A DNA stretch of 40,190 nt from Bacteroidales bacterium (GTDB lineage Bacteria; Bacteroidota; Bacteroidia; Bacteroidales; 4484-276). Below are positions 33,473 through 40,190 of this stretch, piece by piece. A model generated the notes under the pieces. That model saw nothing but the letters and a program-made list of their open reading frames with translations. It was not told where the DNA came from and searched no databases. The stretch covers positions 1 through 40,190 of the forward strand of contig JAAYIU010000071.1 in assembly GCA_012523265.1 (NCBI GenBank), read 5' to 3'. Both the position numbers and the translations under genes were made by a program. Numbering within the stretch: position 1 is the first letter of the stretch; each line of letters begins with the position of its first letter.

Positions 33473-34792
33473 CTACTCCCGCTGAAAAGTATAAACACCT
33501 CCACTTTGCATAAGCGTCATTTCGTTCGCTTCCGGATTGAACCGCATGACGATGCCGGCAGGAACAAACCCAAACTGATGCTCGCCGGTGGCAGTGAGCG
33601 GAAATGCCGGCTGCCCGGTAGCTTGCGCCATAAGCGTGCTATCCTCGCGGCTAATGGTGATCTTTAACGGAATATCATCGGAAGAATAAATACCAGTATA
33701 GCGATCGAGCTTTTCGGGTGGTAAAGTCAACGCGGCTGAAAAAACAGGCAACTGATAATCTTTCCCGAAAAATATGCTCAGCGCACCAATCAAAATATCG
33801 TTACGGGGCATCGACACAGCGTTGGTAGTGTAGGCAACGAATACTTCATCATCGGGAAAATAAGCTGCCATCGCCTGAAATCCATCGATGCCGCCGGTGT
33901 GCCCAAAAGCCTGGCGTTCAAAGAAGGGATAGGTAAAAAGCCCTAAACCATAACCATCGCGAATGTCCACCATCTGTTGGCGGGCGCTGTCGCTAATGAG
34001 TGTTCCGGTGAAAAGGCAAATCATAAAACGATTCAGATCGGCAGGTGTCGACACTACCCCGCCGGCGCCCATGGCTGCCGAGGTACTGGTTTCGGGCATA
34101 AGCTCCCACCTGGTGGCGCGGGCATACGAAAATGCCTCGTTGCGATCGCTGTTGGTGGCGCCACCAAAATAAGTATTCAGCAGCCCACAAGGTTTGGCGA
34201 TGCGCTGCTGCAAGAGTACGTCGTACCGTTGGCCGGTAATCTCTTCGGCGATGTAGGAAAGCAGCAAATAGTTGGTATTAGAATATTCAGCCTTTTCATC
34301 AGGCCCGAACACTACACCGCCCTCTTTTACCCGCAGCAGCATCTGCTCGCGCGACTGAGGCTCGTAGCACCATTGCCCATATTCGGGATTATCGGTGTAG
34401 TTGTACAATCCGCTGCGATGCCCCAGCAACTGATGGATGGTGATCTTATCGGCATTGGGAAGAAGCGGGAAAAATTTATCCAGCTTCGTCGCAAGCGTCA
34501 ACTGTTTTTCGTCGATAAGCTGCATGATGATCACCGCAGTAAATGTTTTGGAAATGCTTCCGATACGGTATTTGGTAAGTGCATCGGCGGGCATCTCTGC
34601 TTCGATATTGGCATAGCCAAAAGTGTTTTGATACACTTCCTTTCCATTTTTAAAAATAGAAATGCTGCCCATGCCCTGGTGGTTTTCGTCGATACGCTGA
34701 AACAGCGAGTCGAGTTTGGCTGTGTTTACAGATTGTGCAGCAACAGCAAGGCTGGCCAGCACTAGCGAAAAAAAGAGGAATTGTTTTTTCAT
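33473..34792 (-). CDS. Secreted serine hydrolase, class C beta-lactamase/DD-peptidase-like
   Basis: A 439-aa exported protein with a signal peptide (MKKQFLFFSLVLASLAVAAQS). It has the penicillin-binding/class C beta-lactamase fold: Ser79-x-x-Lys82 in GSISKTF, Tyr170-Ser-Asn172 in EYSNTNY, and His297-Thr-Gly-Gly in FGHTGGIDGF, which takes the place of KTG. A C-terminal beta domain (about 350-439, LDRYTGIYSSDDIPLKITISRED) is common in peptidase/esterase members such as the PbpE group. The substrate could be a D-amino peptide or an ester; resistance to beta-lactams should not be assumed. It is a single gene with an upstream TAATTTTG box. Confidence 0.9.
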   Translation of the reverse strand: MKKQFLFFSLVLASLAVAAQSVNTAKLDSLFQRIDENHQGMGSISIFKNGKEVYQNTFGYANIEAEMPADALTKYRIGSISKTFTAVIIMQLIDEKQLTLATKLDKFFPLLPNADKITIHQLLGHRSGLYNYTDNPEYGQWCYEPQSREQMLLRVKEGGVVFGPDEKAEYSNTNYLLLSYIAEEITGQRYDVLLQQRIAKPCGLLNTYFGGATNSDRNEAFSYARATRWELMPETSTSAAMGAGGVVSTPADLNRFMICLFTGTLISDSARQQMVDIRDGYGLGLFTYPFFERQAFGHTGGIDGFQAMAAYFPDDEVFVAYTTNAVSMPRNDILIGALSIFFGKDYQLPVFSAALTLPPEKLDRYTGIYSSDDIPLKITISREDSTLMAQATGQPAFPLTATGEHQFGFVPAGIVMRFNPEANEMTLMQSGGVYTFQRE

Positions 34793-34853
34793 AAAAATAA
34801 TGATTGATTATAACCTTTTAGACATCAAAAAAAGAATTTGGATACACTACATG

Positions 34854-34861
34854 CAAAATTA
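34854..34861 (-). promoter_or_regulatory. -7 promoter box for the serine hydrolase
   Basis: The minus strand reads TAATTTTG, an exact TAnnTTTG, 61 nt before the ATG at 34792, giving a leader of about 55 nt. No clear -33 element is seen. Confidence 0.5.
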
Positions 34862-35024
34862 CAGAAACATATTCAGGATGTCCGATATTCCGATTCACAG
34901 ATTACCAATTTTTAAAATTTAAAATTCCACGTTTCTTTTTTTCTTCCAACGCTCTCACCTGACGCTTTTCCTGATTGTTAATAAAAATAGTTCCTTTTGT
35001 TTTTCCATCGCGATCATAATGGGG

Positions 35025-35032
35025 TAATTTTG
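35025..35032 (+). promoter_or_regulatory. -7 promoter box for dnaB
   Basis: TAATTTTG (exact TAnnTTTG) ends only 4 nt before the dnaB ATG, so transcription would begin at or next to the start codon (near-leaderless). TTTG lies at 34996-34999, with 25-nt spacing. Confidence 0.5.
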
Positions 35033-35036
35033 CACC

Positions 35037-36635
35037 ATGGCAGAACAGGAAAAAACATTTCAGAACAAGACGCAGGTGGCTGATACTGAGAACCGCAGGA
35101 AAGTGCAGCGCACCCATACACAGAATTATTTCGAGTACGGCAAAATACCGCCCCAGGCGCTCGACCTGGAGGAGGCGGTGCTGGGCGCATTACTCATCGA
35201 TCAGAAGGCGCTATCGGAGACGGTGGACTTTCTGAAGACGGAGATGTTTTACACCGAAGCACATCGCAAGATTTACTCCGCAATCGTCGAATTATTTGCA
35301 AAGCAGCAGCCCGTCGATATGCTTACCGTTACCAACCAGCTCAAGAGCAGCGGCGACCTTGAACTTGTCGGCGGCGCCTATTACGTTGCGCAGCTTACAC
35401 GCCGGGTAGCCTCGGCGGCCAACATCGAATACCACGCCCGCATCATCCTGCAAAAGTATATCCAGCGGCGTCTCATCGAAATCTCCGCCGAGATCACTAC
35501 CGAAGCCTTCGAGGATTCTGCTGACGTATTCGACCTGCTCGACAAAGCCGAGCAGAAGCTCTTCTCGGTGAGCGAAAACAACCTGCGCCGCGACCATTCT
35601 GATATGACTTCGCTGGTCAGGGAAGCCATCGAAAACATCGAGAAAGCCAGCAAGCAAGATGGCCCCTACCGCGGTGTTCCTACCGGCTTCACTGATCTCG
35701 ACAATATTACGGGCGGCTGGCAAAAATCGGACTTGGTGGTGCTGGCCGCGCGCCCCGGCATGGGCAAAACGGCTTTTGTGCTTTCTATGGCGCGTAATGC
35801 AGCAGTGACTTACAACCGCCCCGTGGCGGTTTTCTCCCTGGAGATGGCAGCCGTACACCTGGTGCCACGACTGATCCCCAGTGAGACGGAACTCTCGGCA
35901 GAGAAGCTCAAAAAACGTCAGTTGCGTGAACACGAATGGCAACAGCTTCACACACGCATCGTTGGTCTGGTAGATGCACCACTGTATATCGACGATACGC
36001 CCGCTCTTACTATCTTCGAGCTGCGTGCCAAAGCCCGGCGCATGAAGCAGCAGTACAACATCCAACTCATCGTCATCGACTATATACAGCTCATGCAGGG
36101 CGGCAACGACAAAGGCAACCGCGAGCAGGAGATCAGCAACATTTCGCGCAGCCTCAAGAGCCTGGCCAAAGAACTCGACATACCTATTGTGGCGCTTTCG
36201 CAACTCAACCGCTCGGTGGAGACGCGAGGAGGCCTAAAAAAACCCATCCTCTCCGACCTCCGCGAATCGGGCGCTATCGAGCAGGATGCCGACATGGTGC
36301 TCTTCATCTACCGCCCCGAATATTATAAAATAGATGAAATGGAAGATGGCTCATCTTCGGCAGGCATGGCCGAACTCATCATCGCAAAGCACCGCAACGG
36401 CGCTCTTGCCGATGTTAAACTACGCTTTATCGCACAGTTTGCGCAATTTACCGATAGCAATGCCAAGTTTAACTATCCGGGTGACGAAGCCATGGCTCCC
36501 AACAATGCTTTCGATGATCGCGTGATTACCTTCCAAAGTAAAATGAACGACAACGACGATTTCACGCATCCGCGCGGGAGCGGCAATGACGAATTTATTC
36601 CGCCAGAGGAAGACCGCGACGGTGCACCATTCTAA
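35037..36635 (+). CDS. dnaB: Replicative DNA helicase DnaB
   Basis: The hexameric helicase that unwinds DNA at the replication fork. The 532-aa product has the N-terminal DnaB domain (GKIPPQALDLEEAVLGALLID, VDMLTVTNQLK) and a RecA-like C-terminal domain. The latter shows TGFTDLDNITGGWQKSDLVVLAARPGMGKTAFVLS (Walker A about 238-245), VAVFSLEM, SETELSAEKLKK, LIVIDYIQLM (Walker B), ALSQLNRSVETR, LSDLRESGAIEQDADMVLFIYRPEYY and IIAKHRNG. No intein interrupts it. An extra charged tail rich in Asp/Glu (from about 500) follows the core. The -7 box almost touching the ATG supports this start. The next gene begins 65 nt downstream on the same strand. Confidence 0.97.
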   Translation: MAEQEKTFQNKTQVADTENRRKVQRTHTQNYFEYGKIPPQALDLEEAVLGALLIDQKALSETVDFLKTEMFYTEAHRKIYSAIVELFAKQQPVDMLTVTNQLKSSGDLELVGGAYYVAQLTRRVASAANIEYHARIILQKYIQRRLIEISAEITTEAFEDSADVFDLLDKAEQKLFSVSENNLRRDHSDMTSLVREAIENIEKASKQDGPYRGVPTGFTDLDNITGGWQKSDLVVLAARPGMGKTAFVLSMARNAAVTYNRPVAVFSLEMAAVHLVPRLIPSETELSAEKLKKRQLREHEWQQLHTRIVGLVDAPLYIDDTPALTIFELRAKARRMKQQYNIQLIVIDYIQLMQGGNDKGNREQEISNISRSLKSLAKELDIPIVALSQLNRSVETRGGLKKPILSDLRESGAIEQDADMVLFIYRPEYYKIDEMEDGSSSAGMAELIIAKHRNGALADVKLRFIAQFAQFTDSNAKFNYPGDEAMAPNNAFDDRVITFQSKMNDNDDFTHPRGSGNDEFIPPEEDRDGAPF

Positions 36636-36700
36636 CAACGCCTCCACAATAACAGCCGGCATTTTTCATTATTAATGCTGACAATCAATCATAACGCATC

Positions 36701-37963
36701 ATGAAAAAATATTTGATCACCCTACTTTTTTTGTTAACGATCCTCACCAGTCAGGCAGCTTATCTGCTCATCCCGATGGACAACACACAGAAAAACCACC
36801 TGAAGGCCTACGGTGTGGCCTATTGGATTCTGGAGCGCGAAGTGGAGGTGAGCTGGCTACTCAATTACCGCGGAGGAAGCTTTATGTGCCAGCATCATCA
36901 GCAGATAGAAAATGAGATGGTAATACGCGGGGTAAGCTATGAGGTGATTGCTGATGTGCAGTCGCAGCAGATCTTGCTGGAGATAGGCCGGGCCGAAGTG
37001 AACATGGATGAAGTGAAGCTGCACAAAGCACCACACATCGCCGTTTACTCGCCCAAAAACCGCTTGCCCTGGGACGATGCCGTAACGCTGGCACTCACCT
37101 ACGCCGAAATACCTTACGATGTAGTTTACGACAATGAAATTATGGGAGGCGTCCTTCCTATGTACGACTGGCTGCATCTGCACCACGAGGACTTTACGGG
37201 GCAGTACGGAAAATTCTGGCGCGCTTTCCGCACGGCAGCCTGGTATCAGGAGGATGTGCGCGTTAACGAAGAAAATGCCCGCATGCTGGGATTTGACAAA
37301 GTTTCGCAGCTCAAATTGGCTGTTGCCAAAACCATCCGCGACTTTGTTTCAGGCGGCGGCTATCTGTTTTCGATGTGCTCGGCTCCCGACAGCTTCGATG
37401 TGGCGCTGGCAGCCGATGGGGTCGACATTGTGGATGTTATGTTCGACGGCGACCCGCCCGACCCCAACGCACAGCAACGCCTCAATTTTGACAACTGTTT
37501 CGCTTTTCGCGATTTCCAAATCTCGACCAACCCATACGAATATGAGATCTCTTCCATCGACGTCACCGATACCCGTTCACGAAGCATCAACGAGCAAAAT
37601 GATTTCTTCACACTTTTCGACTTCTCAGCCAAATGGGATCCGGTGCCTACCATGCTCTGCCAAAACCACATGCAGGTAATCAAAGGTTTTATGGGACAAA
37701 CAACAGCCTTTAATTCAAAGTATGTAAAACCAAATGTGCTGATTATGGGGGAAAATAAAGCTGCGGGCGAAGCACGCTACATTCACGGCGAGTACGGCTT
37801 TGGGACCTTCACTTTCTATGGCGGCCACGACCCCGAAGACTACCGCCATCTGGTGGGCGATCCGCCTACCGATCTCAATCTCTATCCCAACTCTCCGGGC
37901 TACCGCCTCATCCTGAACAATGTGCTGTTTCCGGCAGCGAAAAAGAAAAAGCAGAAAACCTAA
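36701..37963 (+). CDS. Conserved exported Bacteroidetes protein (often labelled 'asparagine synthetase B')
   Basis: A 420-aa protein with a signal peptide (MKKYLITLLFLLTILTSQAAYLL). Proteins with the same motifs (LLIPMDNTQKNHLKAYGVAYW, WLLNYRGGSF, KAPHIAVYSPKNRLPWDDAVTLALTYAEIPYDVVYD, YDWLHLHHEDFTGQYGKFW) are, as I recall, widespread in Bacteroidetes. They are often labelled asparagine synthetase B. That label is not supported here: there is no Cys at position 2 after Met and no SGGxDS pyrophosphate loop. The middle (VAKTIRDFVSGGGYLFSMCSAPDSFDVALA) and end (GEYGFGTFTFYGGHDPEDY) look like a class I glutamine-amidotransferase/ThuA-like fold, possibly with Cys in MCSA. The function is unknown. 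It overlaps the next, convergent gene by 4 nt. Confidence 0.85.
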   Translation: MKKYLITLLFLLTILTSQAAYLLIPMDNTQKNHLKAYGVAYWILEREVEVSWLLNYRGGSFMCQHHQQIENEMVIRGVSYEVIADVQSQQILLEIGRAEVNMDEVKLHKAPHIAVYSPKNRLPWDDAVTLALTYAEIPYDVVYDNEIMGGVLPMYDWLHLHHEDFTGQYGKFWRAFRTAAWYQEDVRVNEENARMLGFDKVSQLKLAVAKTIRDFVSGGGYLFSMCSAPDSFDVALAADGVDIVDVMFDGDPPDPNAQQRLNFDNCFAFRDFQISTNPYEYEISSIDVTDTRSRSINEQNDFFTLFDFSAKWDPVPTMLCQNHMQVIKGFMGQTTAFNSKYVKPNVLIMGENKAAGEARYIHGEYGFGTFTFYGGHDPEDYRHLVGDPPTDLNLYPNSPGYRLILNNVLFPAAKKKKQKT

Positions 37964-38352
37964 TAACTCACCTCCACCGGGCCGCTGTATTTGATGATGT
38001 GACAAACATCGGCGCCAATAGAAAATTGCTGCCTGACGACTTCCGTGGCATTTTTTATTCCTGCAAAAATAAAATCTTCACGCGTGCCTTCCAGCAGCGG
38101 TTGGTAACTGTCGTCGAGGATTGGATACCAATTGCTGAGCGGATACTGCCCGCTTTCGGTAAAGCGAATTGTGTCGGCAGTGGCCATGCGTATGGTATAG
38201 AAATCGTCGAGCCTGCCGCCGATAACCTTCACGCCGATAGTCTTAAACTCATCACTGCAGATAACTTCCTGATCATCATTGCCATTACATCCGGCAGCCA
38301 GCAAAGTGATCCATATTATTAGTAAAGCCACATGTCTATTTTTTATCAGCAT
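37960..38352 (-). CDS. Small putative lipoprotein, function unknown
   Basis: From the ATG at 38352 the product is 130 aa: MLIKNRHVALLIIWITLLAAGC gives a lipoprotein signal with Cys22, followed by an acidic stretch (NGNDDQE) that may favour display on the cell surface in Bacteroidetes. The mature part (CSDEFKTIGVKVIGG, YTIRMATADTIRF, QFSIGADVCHIIKYSGPVEVSY) looks beta-rich and has two further Cys that could pair. I do not recognise the family. The longer start at 38415 in the track is unlikely, because a TACTTTTG box lies at 38379-38386 inside that extension. The gene converges on and overlaps the upstream neighbour by 4 nt. Confidence 0.75.
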   Translation of the reverse strand: MLIKNRHVALLIIWITLLAAGCNGNDDQEVICSDEFKTIGVKVIGGRLDDFYTIRMATADTIRFTESGQYPLSNWYPILDDSYQPLLEGTREDFIFAGIKNATEVVRQQFSIGADVCHIIKYSGPVEVSY

Positions 38353-38378
38353 ATTTTTTGTTTTGATAGATGCACTGG

Positions 38379-38386
38379 CAAAAGTA
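38379..38386 (-). promoter_or_regulatory. -7 promoter box for the small lipoprotein
   Basis: The minus strand reads TACTTTTG, an exact TAnnTTTG, 26 nt before the ATG at 38352. It decides between that start and the longer upstream one. Confidence 0.5.
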
Positions 38387-38434
38387 ATCCAAAAAACATC
38401 CGCAGTTTCTCGCAAATTGAGCGGATAAACAAAA

Positions 38435-39193
38435 CTAATCAGCCTTTCGCGCCAGCTTCAGAAAAACTTCGTTCATGTCGGCAGCTTCGTATTTTATTTT
38501 GAGATTTTGTGGTGTGTCGAGGGCTTCTATACGCCCGTCCACCATGATGGAGATGCGGTGGCAATACTCGGCTTCGTCCATGTAGTGGGTGGTGATAAAG
38601 ATGGTTACGCCCTGATCCGCCGCCTGATAGATCATGTTCCAAAACTGCCGGCGTGTGATGGGATCGACGCCACCGGTAGGCTCATCCAGAAAAATAATGG
38701 CCGGACGGTGCAGCATGGCGATGCTGAATGCCAGCTTTTGTTTCCAGCCGGGCGGCAACGATTTTATGGGCTTGTCTTTAACATCTTCCAACCCCAGCTC
38801 CTCCAAAGCCGCACGTGTACGACTGCGAATATCAGCCCGCGAAAGCCCGTACACACCGCCATAAAACCGGATATTCTCCACCGGTGTCAAATCTTCGTAC
38901 AACGAAAACTTCTGGCTCATGTAGCCAATGTTTTTTTTGATGAGATTGCTTTGGGTATAAATATCGTAACCTGCAACTTTCGCCTCCCCTGCCGTCGGTT
39001 TCCAGAGGCCACATAATATTTTTATGGCCGTGGTTTTTCCGGCACCATTGGCACCCAAAAACCCGAATATCTCACCCCGCCGCACCGTAAAGTTCAAATC
39101 TTTTACGGCAGCAAACGTCCCAAACTTTTTCCACAGCCCGCTTACGCTGATGATGTTTTCGTTGTCGTTGTAAGAGTAAGGTGCTAAGCTCAT
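38435..39193 (-). CDS. ABC transporter ATP-binding protein (YbhF C-half-like)
   Basis: A 252-aa nucleotide-binding subunit of an ABC exporter. Walker A is GANGAGKTT, the Q-loop region is IGYMSQKFSLYEDLT, Walker B is AIIFLDEPTGGVDP, and the switch His is in FITTHYMDEAEYC. The signature motif is degenerate: SLPPGWKQKLAFS where LSGGxxQ is usual, as also seen in the second half of the YbhF/drug-exporter type. It lies downstream of a second ATPase gene (39-nt gap) and behind an HlyD-type adaptor, so the operon reads adaptor-ATPase-ATPase. The membrane permeases (YbhS/YbhR-like) are not in the window: the next gene downstream on this strand is the unrelated lipoprotein, so they must lie upstream, outside the window, or elsewhere. 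Confidence 0.9.
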   Translation of the reverse strand: MSLAPYSYNDNENIISVSGLWKKFGTFAAVKDLNFTVRRGEIFGFLGANGAGKTTAIKILCGLWKPTAGEAKVAGYDIYTQSNLIKKNIGYMSQKFSLYEDLTPVENIRFYGGVYGLSRADIRSRTRAALEELGLEDVKDKPIKSLPPGWKQKLAFSIAMLHRPAIIFLDEPTGGVDPITRRQFWNMIYQAADQGVTIFITTHYMDEAEYCHRISIMVDGRIEALDTPQNLKIKYEAADMNEVFLKLARKAD

Positions 39194-39232
39194 GTTATTA
39201 TTGATATTTGTCCAGGCTGATTTGGAATCACT

Positions 39233-40153
39233 TTACATGCTTTGTTTTTGCTGCATCAAATCCATAAAACAATCTTCGATGTTGGGTTTTATTTCGCTTG
39301 CGCTAATGTTGGTGTGATTTTTACTTTTTAAAAATTCCATAATCTCACCGGCTTGCAATCGATCGTCGGCTGGCGTAAGATGCAAAGCCTGACCAAACGG
39401 GAAAACGGTACGCGTTCGGCTGAAATCTGTCAAATCCTGAATGAGACGAAAGGTATCGCGGGTGCTGACGGCAAAAAGGCGATGCGGAAACTGCCGGATG
39501 ATGGCATCAGGCGTATCGGTTTGCATGATGGTACCTTGCTGAATCAGTGCCACCCGGTGGCACCGCTGCGCCTCGTCCATATAAGGTGTCGATACCATGA
39601 TAGTAATGCACTGGCTGCTGATGCGCTGAAGCATGTCCCAAAACTCCATGCGCGACACGGCATCCACGCCCGTGGTGGGTTCGTCCAGAAAAAGCACCTC
39701 CGGCCGGTGTATCAGCGCACAGCTCAACGCCAGCTTTTGCTTCATGCCACCCGAAAGCTTGCCGGCCGGCCGGTCTTTAAAAGGTTCTATCTGGTGATAA
39801 ATATCTTTGATCAGATCATAATTTTCGTGTAGCGTAGTTTTAAAAATAGTTGCGAAAAAGGAGAGGTTCTCTTCTACGGTCAGATCAGGATACAACGAAA
39901 AGCGTCCGGGCATGTAGCCCACCTTTTGCCGGATGGCTTTGTAATCTTTCACCACATCGTGTCCCAACACACTTGCTTTTCCGCTATCGGCAAGCAGCAG
40001 CGTTACGAGTATGCGAAACAGCGTGGTCTTCCCAGCGCCGTCAGAACCTATCAGCCCGAAGATCTCGCCTGGCTGCACCTGCAGGCTAATGTCGTGCAAC
40101 GCCTGCACTTTGCCATAAGCCTTGCTGACATTTATAACCTCAACCGGAATCAT
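39233..40153 (-). CDS. ABC transporter ATP-binding protein (YbhF N-half-like)
   Basis: A 306-aa ABC ATPase. Walker A is GSDGAGKTT, Q-loop VGYMPGRFSLYPDLTVEENL, the signature is canonical (KLSGGMKQKLALS), Walker B is VLFLDEPTTGVDA, and the switch position is STPYMDEAQRC, with Pro/Tyr where His is common. The GSDGAGKTTL loop and VGYMPGRFSLY wording match the first half of YbhF-type ATPases. About 80 residues after the core (from about 225) form a regulatory tail. It starts with ATGA overlapping the stop of an HlyD-like gene and is followed by the second ATPase. Together they look like a YbhF protein split into two genes. Confidence 0.9.
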   Translation of the reverse strand: MIPVEVINVSKAYGKVQALHDISLQVQPGEIFGLIGSDGAGKTTLFRILVTLLLADSGKASVLGHDVVKDYKAIRQKVGYMPGRFSLYPDLTVEENLSFFATIFKTTLHENYDLIKDIYHQIEPFKDRPAGKLSGGMKQKLALSCALIHRPEVLFLDEPTTGVDAVSRMEFWDMLQRISSQCITIMVSTPYMDEAQRCHRVALIQQGTIMQTDTPDAIIRQFPHRLFAVSTRDTFRLIQDLTDFSRTRTVFPFGQALHLTPADDRLQAGEIMEFLKSKNHTNISASEIKPNIEDCFMDLMQQKQSM

Positions 40154-40190
40154 GGCTGCGGGTGTTTCACAAAATTCACCTCAGCGGGCA
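40150..40190 (-). CDS. HlyD-family membrane fusion protein, last codons
   Basis: The right edge holds the last 12 codons of a leftward gene, PAEVNFVKHPQP and a TGA that overlaps the ATPase start as ATGA. 'PAEV' is what remains of the GMPAEV-type end of HlyD/YbhG adaptor proteins, and the operon context (two YbhF-like ATPases) agrees. It is too short for the ORF track. The call rests mainly on context and the overlap. Confidence 0.6.
   Translation of the reverse strand, partial: PAEVNFVKHPQP

Noticed and set aside
33473-34792. Beta-lactam resistance gene
   Set aside because: The SxxK/YxN/HTGG set is shared by esterases and D-peptidases; HTGG rather than KTG and the extra C-terminal domain make antibiotic resistance an unsupported claim.
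36701-37963. Asparagine synthetase B
   Set aside because: Has an export signal, no N-terminal nucleophile Cys and no SGGxDS pyrophosphate-binding loop, so this common label is not supported.

Overview
The window is about 40 kb of chromosome from a member of the Bacteroidetes (Bacteroidota), probably a Bacteroidales/Marinilabiliales-like or other environmental lineage. The evidence is the type IX secretion/gliding gene set (porV, two porU, a porP/sprF-like gene, gldJ), the Bacteroidetes-type -7 promoter box TAnnTTTG in front of many genes, Bacteroidetes lipoproteins, and dispersed 'CTCTGTGGTT'-type and 'GGGCTAAAGCCC'-type intergenic repeats. No rRNA, tRNA, CRISPR array, prophage or transposase gene was found.

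Region 1 (1-13.6 kb) is a secretion and envelope hub. The 5' end of ispF runs off the left edge. A strong terminator separates it from a leftward row porU-porU-porV, in which two full-length PorU sortase paralogues, both with the His/Cys dyad, lie in tandem upstream of porV. Diverging from them to the right are a porP/sprF-family gene, gldJ, a terminator and murF. anmK (cell-wall recycling) follows.

Region 2 (14.7-18.8 kb) is mostly leftward housekeeping: a TrpF-like protein lacking the usual catalytic Cys, a compact DUF6544-tatD-tcdA operon, and inorganic pyrophosphatase. Between pyrophosphatase and the DUF6544 gene, on the opposite strand, a promoter-like sequence and an intrinsic terminator delimit a candidate RNA of about 60 nt.

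Region 3 (18.8-22.9 kb) is an exopolysaccharide export pair: a Wza-type lipoprotein and a Wzc-type chain-length regulator/tyrosine kinase ending in a 13-fold Gly-Tyr tail. It is followed by four tandem copies of a ~183 bp repeat.

Region 4 (22.9-28.7 kb) holds a sodium:solute symporter, a bifunctional-nuclease/UVR protein, a nucleoside transporter with an extra N-terminal extracytoplasmic domain, and a long-form isocitrate dehydrogenase.

Region 5 (28.8-33.5 kb) looks like a lipid-turnover cluster: a patatin-like phospholipase, a diacylglycerol-kinase-like enzyme, and a divergent APP1-type phosphatidate phosphatase. A short ssb gene follows, bracketed by two composite repeat blocks and preceded by a pair of operator-like inverted repeats.

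Region 6 (33.5-40.2 kb) has a serine hydrolase, replicative helicase dnaB, a secreted Bacteroidetes protein often misnamed 'asparagine synthetase B', a small lipoprotein, and a leftward efflux operon: the end of an HlyD-type adaptor plus two separate ATPases resembling the halves of YbhF.

The most notable observations are the porU duplication, the candidate small RNA, the operator pair before ssb, the phosphatidate/diacylglycerol enzyme pair, and the Cys-less TrpF homologue. All functional calls are from sequence reading and family knowledge; no searches were run.
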